Below are positions 24,285 to 24,931 of a stretch of DNA of 24,931 nt, in pieces. The notes under the pieces were generated by a model. It worked only from the letters and a program-made list of their open reading frames with translations, was not told the origin of the DNA and ran no database searches. Every line of letters starts with the position of its first letter. Position 1 is the stretch's first letter. Source of the DNA: CAZSVI01 sp964610205 (GTDB taxonomy: Bacteria > Bacillota > Clostridia > DSM-8532). A program made the translations under genes and the position numbers. The stretch covers positions 1 through 24,931 of the forward strand of contig CAZSVI010000049.1 in NCBI GenBank assembly GCA_964610205.1, read 5' to 3'.

Positions 24285-24338
24285 TTGACAAAGGACAAAG
24301 GATGTTATATTGTATATATAATATATATACAATATAAC
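24285..24338 (+). promoter_or_regulatory. Promoter with 35-bp perfect palindrome before GntR-type gene
   Basis: TTGACA (24285-24290) is a consensus -35 box. The -10 element (TATATT or TATTGT, 15-17 bases on) lies inside a palindrome spanning 24304-24338. The left arm is GTTATATTGTATATATA, the right arm its exact reverse complement, with a single central A. An AAGGCGGTG ribosome site follows. A dimeric YtrA-type regulator is expected to bind here and repress its own operon. Confidence 0.8.
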
Positions 24339-24351
24339 AAGGCGGTGTGAG

Positions 24352-24726
24352 ATGAATCTTCATATCAGTAATTCAAACGGGCAACCCATATATGAACAAA
24401 TCATCACACAAATCAAGAACCTCATCCTGTCAGGAGAGCTTCAGGAAGGATATACGCTGCCGTCGATGCGGCTTTTGGCAAAGGAACTTCGGATCAGCGT
24501 CATCACGACCAAAAGGGCTTATGAAGAACTGGAGCGGGAGGGCTTCATCGTTTCCATTACAGGAAAAGGCAGTTTTATCGCACCACAAAACATTAATCTC
24601 ATCCGGGAGCAGCATTTGAGGGAGATTGAAAACCAGATGCAGATGATTGTTGAAAAGGCAGGTTATTGCGGGCTCTCGCTGGAAGAGCTCATCGAAATAC
24701 TGACACTGGTTTATAAAGGGGAATAG
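24352..24726 (+). CDS. GntR-family transcriptional regulator, YtrA subfamily
   Basis: A short 124-residue GntR regulator. The winged helix reads PIYEQIITQIKNLILSGELQ, then LPSMRLLAKELRISVITTKRAYEELEREGFI and the wing TGKGSFIA. The C-terminal part is only about 50 residues (LREIENQMQMIVEKA...LIEILTLVYKGE), the hallmark of the YtrA subfamily, which lacks a large effector domain. Such regulators usually control an adjacent ABC transporter, often for peptide antibiotics or cell-envelope stress. The ABC ATPase start codon follows three bases after the stop, which fits. It is probably autoregulated through the 35-bp palindrome. Confidence 0.93.
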   Translation: MNLHISNSNGQPIYEQIITQIKNLILSGELQEGYTLPSMRLLAKELRISVITTKRAYEELEREGFIVSITGKGSFIAPQNINLIREQHLREIENQMQMIVEKAGYCGLSLEELIEILTLVYKGE

Positions 24727-24729
24727 AGT

Positions 24730-24885
24730 ATGGAAGATGCATTGAATTTGAACAATGTTACAAAGAAATATCAGGATTTTACATTATATCACGTCAACAT
24801 CCGGTTACCCATCGGCTGTATCATGGGCTTTATCGGTGAAAATGGAGCGGGCAAAACGACAACCATCAAGCTGATACTAGCGTGA
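24730..24885 (+). pseudogene. ABC transporter ATPase, broken after Walker A
   Basis: The 5' end of an exporter-type ATPase gene of the kind that follows YtrA regulators. The frame reads ALNLNNVTKKYQDFTLYHVN, then MGFIGENGAGKTTTIKLIL, so Walker A (GENGAGKTT) is intact. One codon later a TGA (24883-24885) ends it at 51 residues, where family members run to about 230-300 with the Q-loop, signature and Walker B. The following bases, to the window end, do not continue the family sequence in any frame I checked. An insertion or rearrangement at about 24880 is likely, with any remainder outside the window. Confidence 0.7.
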
Positions 24886-24931
24886 GTTTCCTACTTTAAG
24901 TTAATTTATGGCATATAAAATGTCCTCAAGC

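Overview
The window looks like chromosome of a low-GC, probably anaerobic and spore-forming Firmicute (Clostridia). The signs are AT-rich sequence, strong AGGAGG-type ribosome sites, a YesM/YesN two-component pair beside a sugar ABC transporter, a ferredoxin-type protein, and the remains of a spore photoproduct lyase gene. No rRNA, tRNA or CRISPR array was seen.

Region 1 (1-8417): a carbohydrate-uptake locus. On the minus strand lie a family-1 solute-binding lipoprotein, two MalF/MalG-type permeases, a small membrane protein, a two-cluster ferredoxin-like protein and a SAM methyltransferase. No transporter ATPase is present, so a shared one elsewhere is likely. Divergent to it are a YesM-type histidine kinase and an AraC-type response regulator that probably control it.

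Region 2 (8418-12218): a patchwork. It holds a decayed splB pseudogene, an intact UV endonuclease (uvsE) with a TTG start, a cupin and an MFS transporter. A MITE-like repeat family is present in three copies: 1-104 (cut by the window edge), 8542-8582 (truncated exactly where splB starts) and 11854-12033 (inverted). Its ends carry an imperfect inverted repeat of the type TATAACAA(C)GGAA. The copy at 1-104 supplies the last codons and stop of the methyltransferase.

Region 3 (12219-21972): a LacI-type regulator and, downstream on the same strand, an apparent eight-gene catabolic unit. In transcription order this is a ketopantoate-reductase-like dehydrogenase, a cyclase-family metal hydrolase, a PEP mutase/isocitrate lyase-superfamily enzyme, then a complete family-5 (Opp/Dpp-type) ABC importer: binding protein, two permeases, two ATPases. 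The same 14-bp operator-like site, TGGTATCGATTGCA, lies upstream of the lacI gene and, directly after a good promoter, upstream of the first catabolic gene. That predicts one LacI regulon for uptake and breakdown of a small unidentified compound. This is the best candidate here for an undescribed pathway.

Region 4 (22090-24931): an IS1595-type transposase remnant, a nitronate-monooxygenase-family gene with a strong promoter and an operator-like palindrome, a small unrecognised gene fragment, and a YtrA-type GntR regulator under a perfect 35-bp palindrome. The following ABC ATPase gene is broken just after Walker A, close to the window end.
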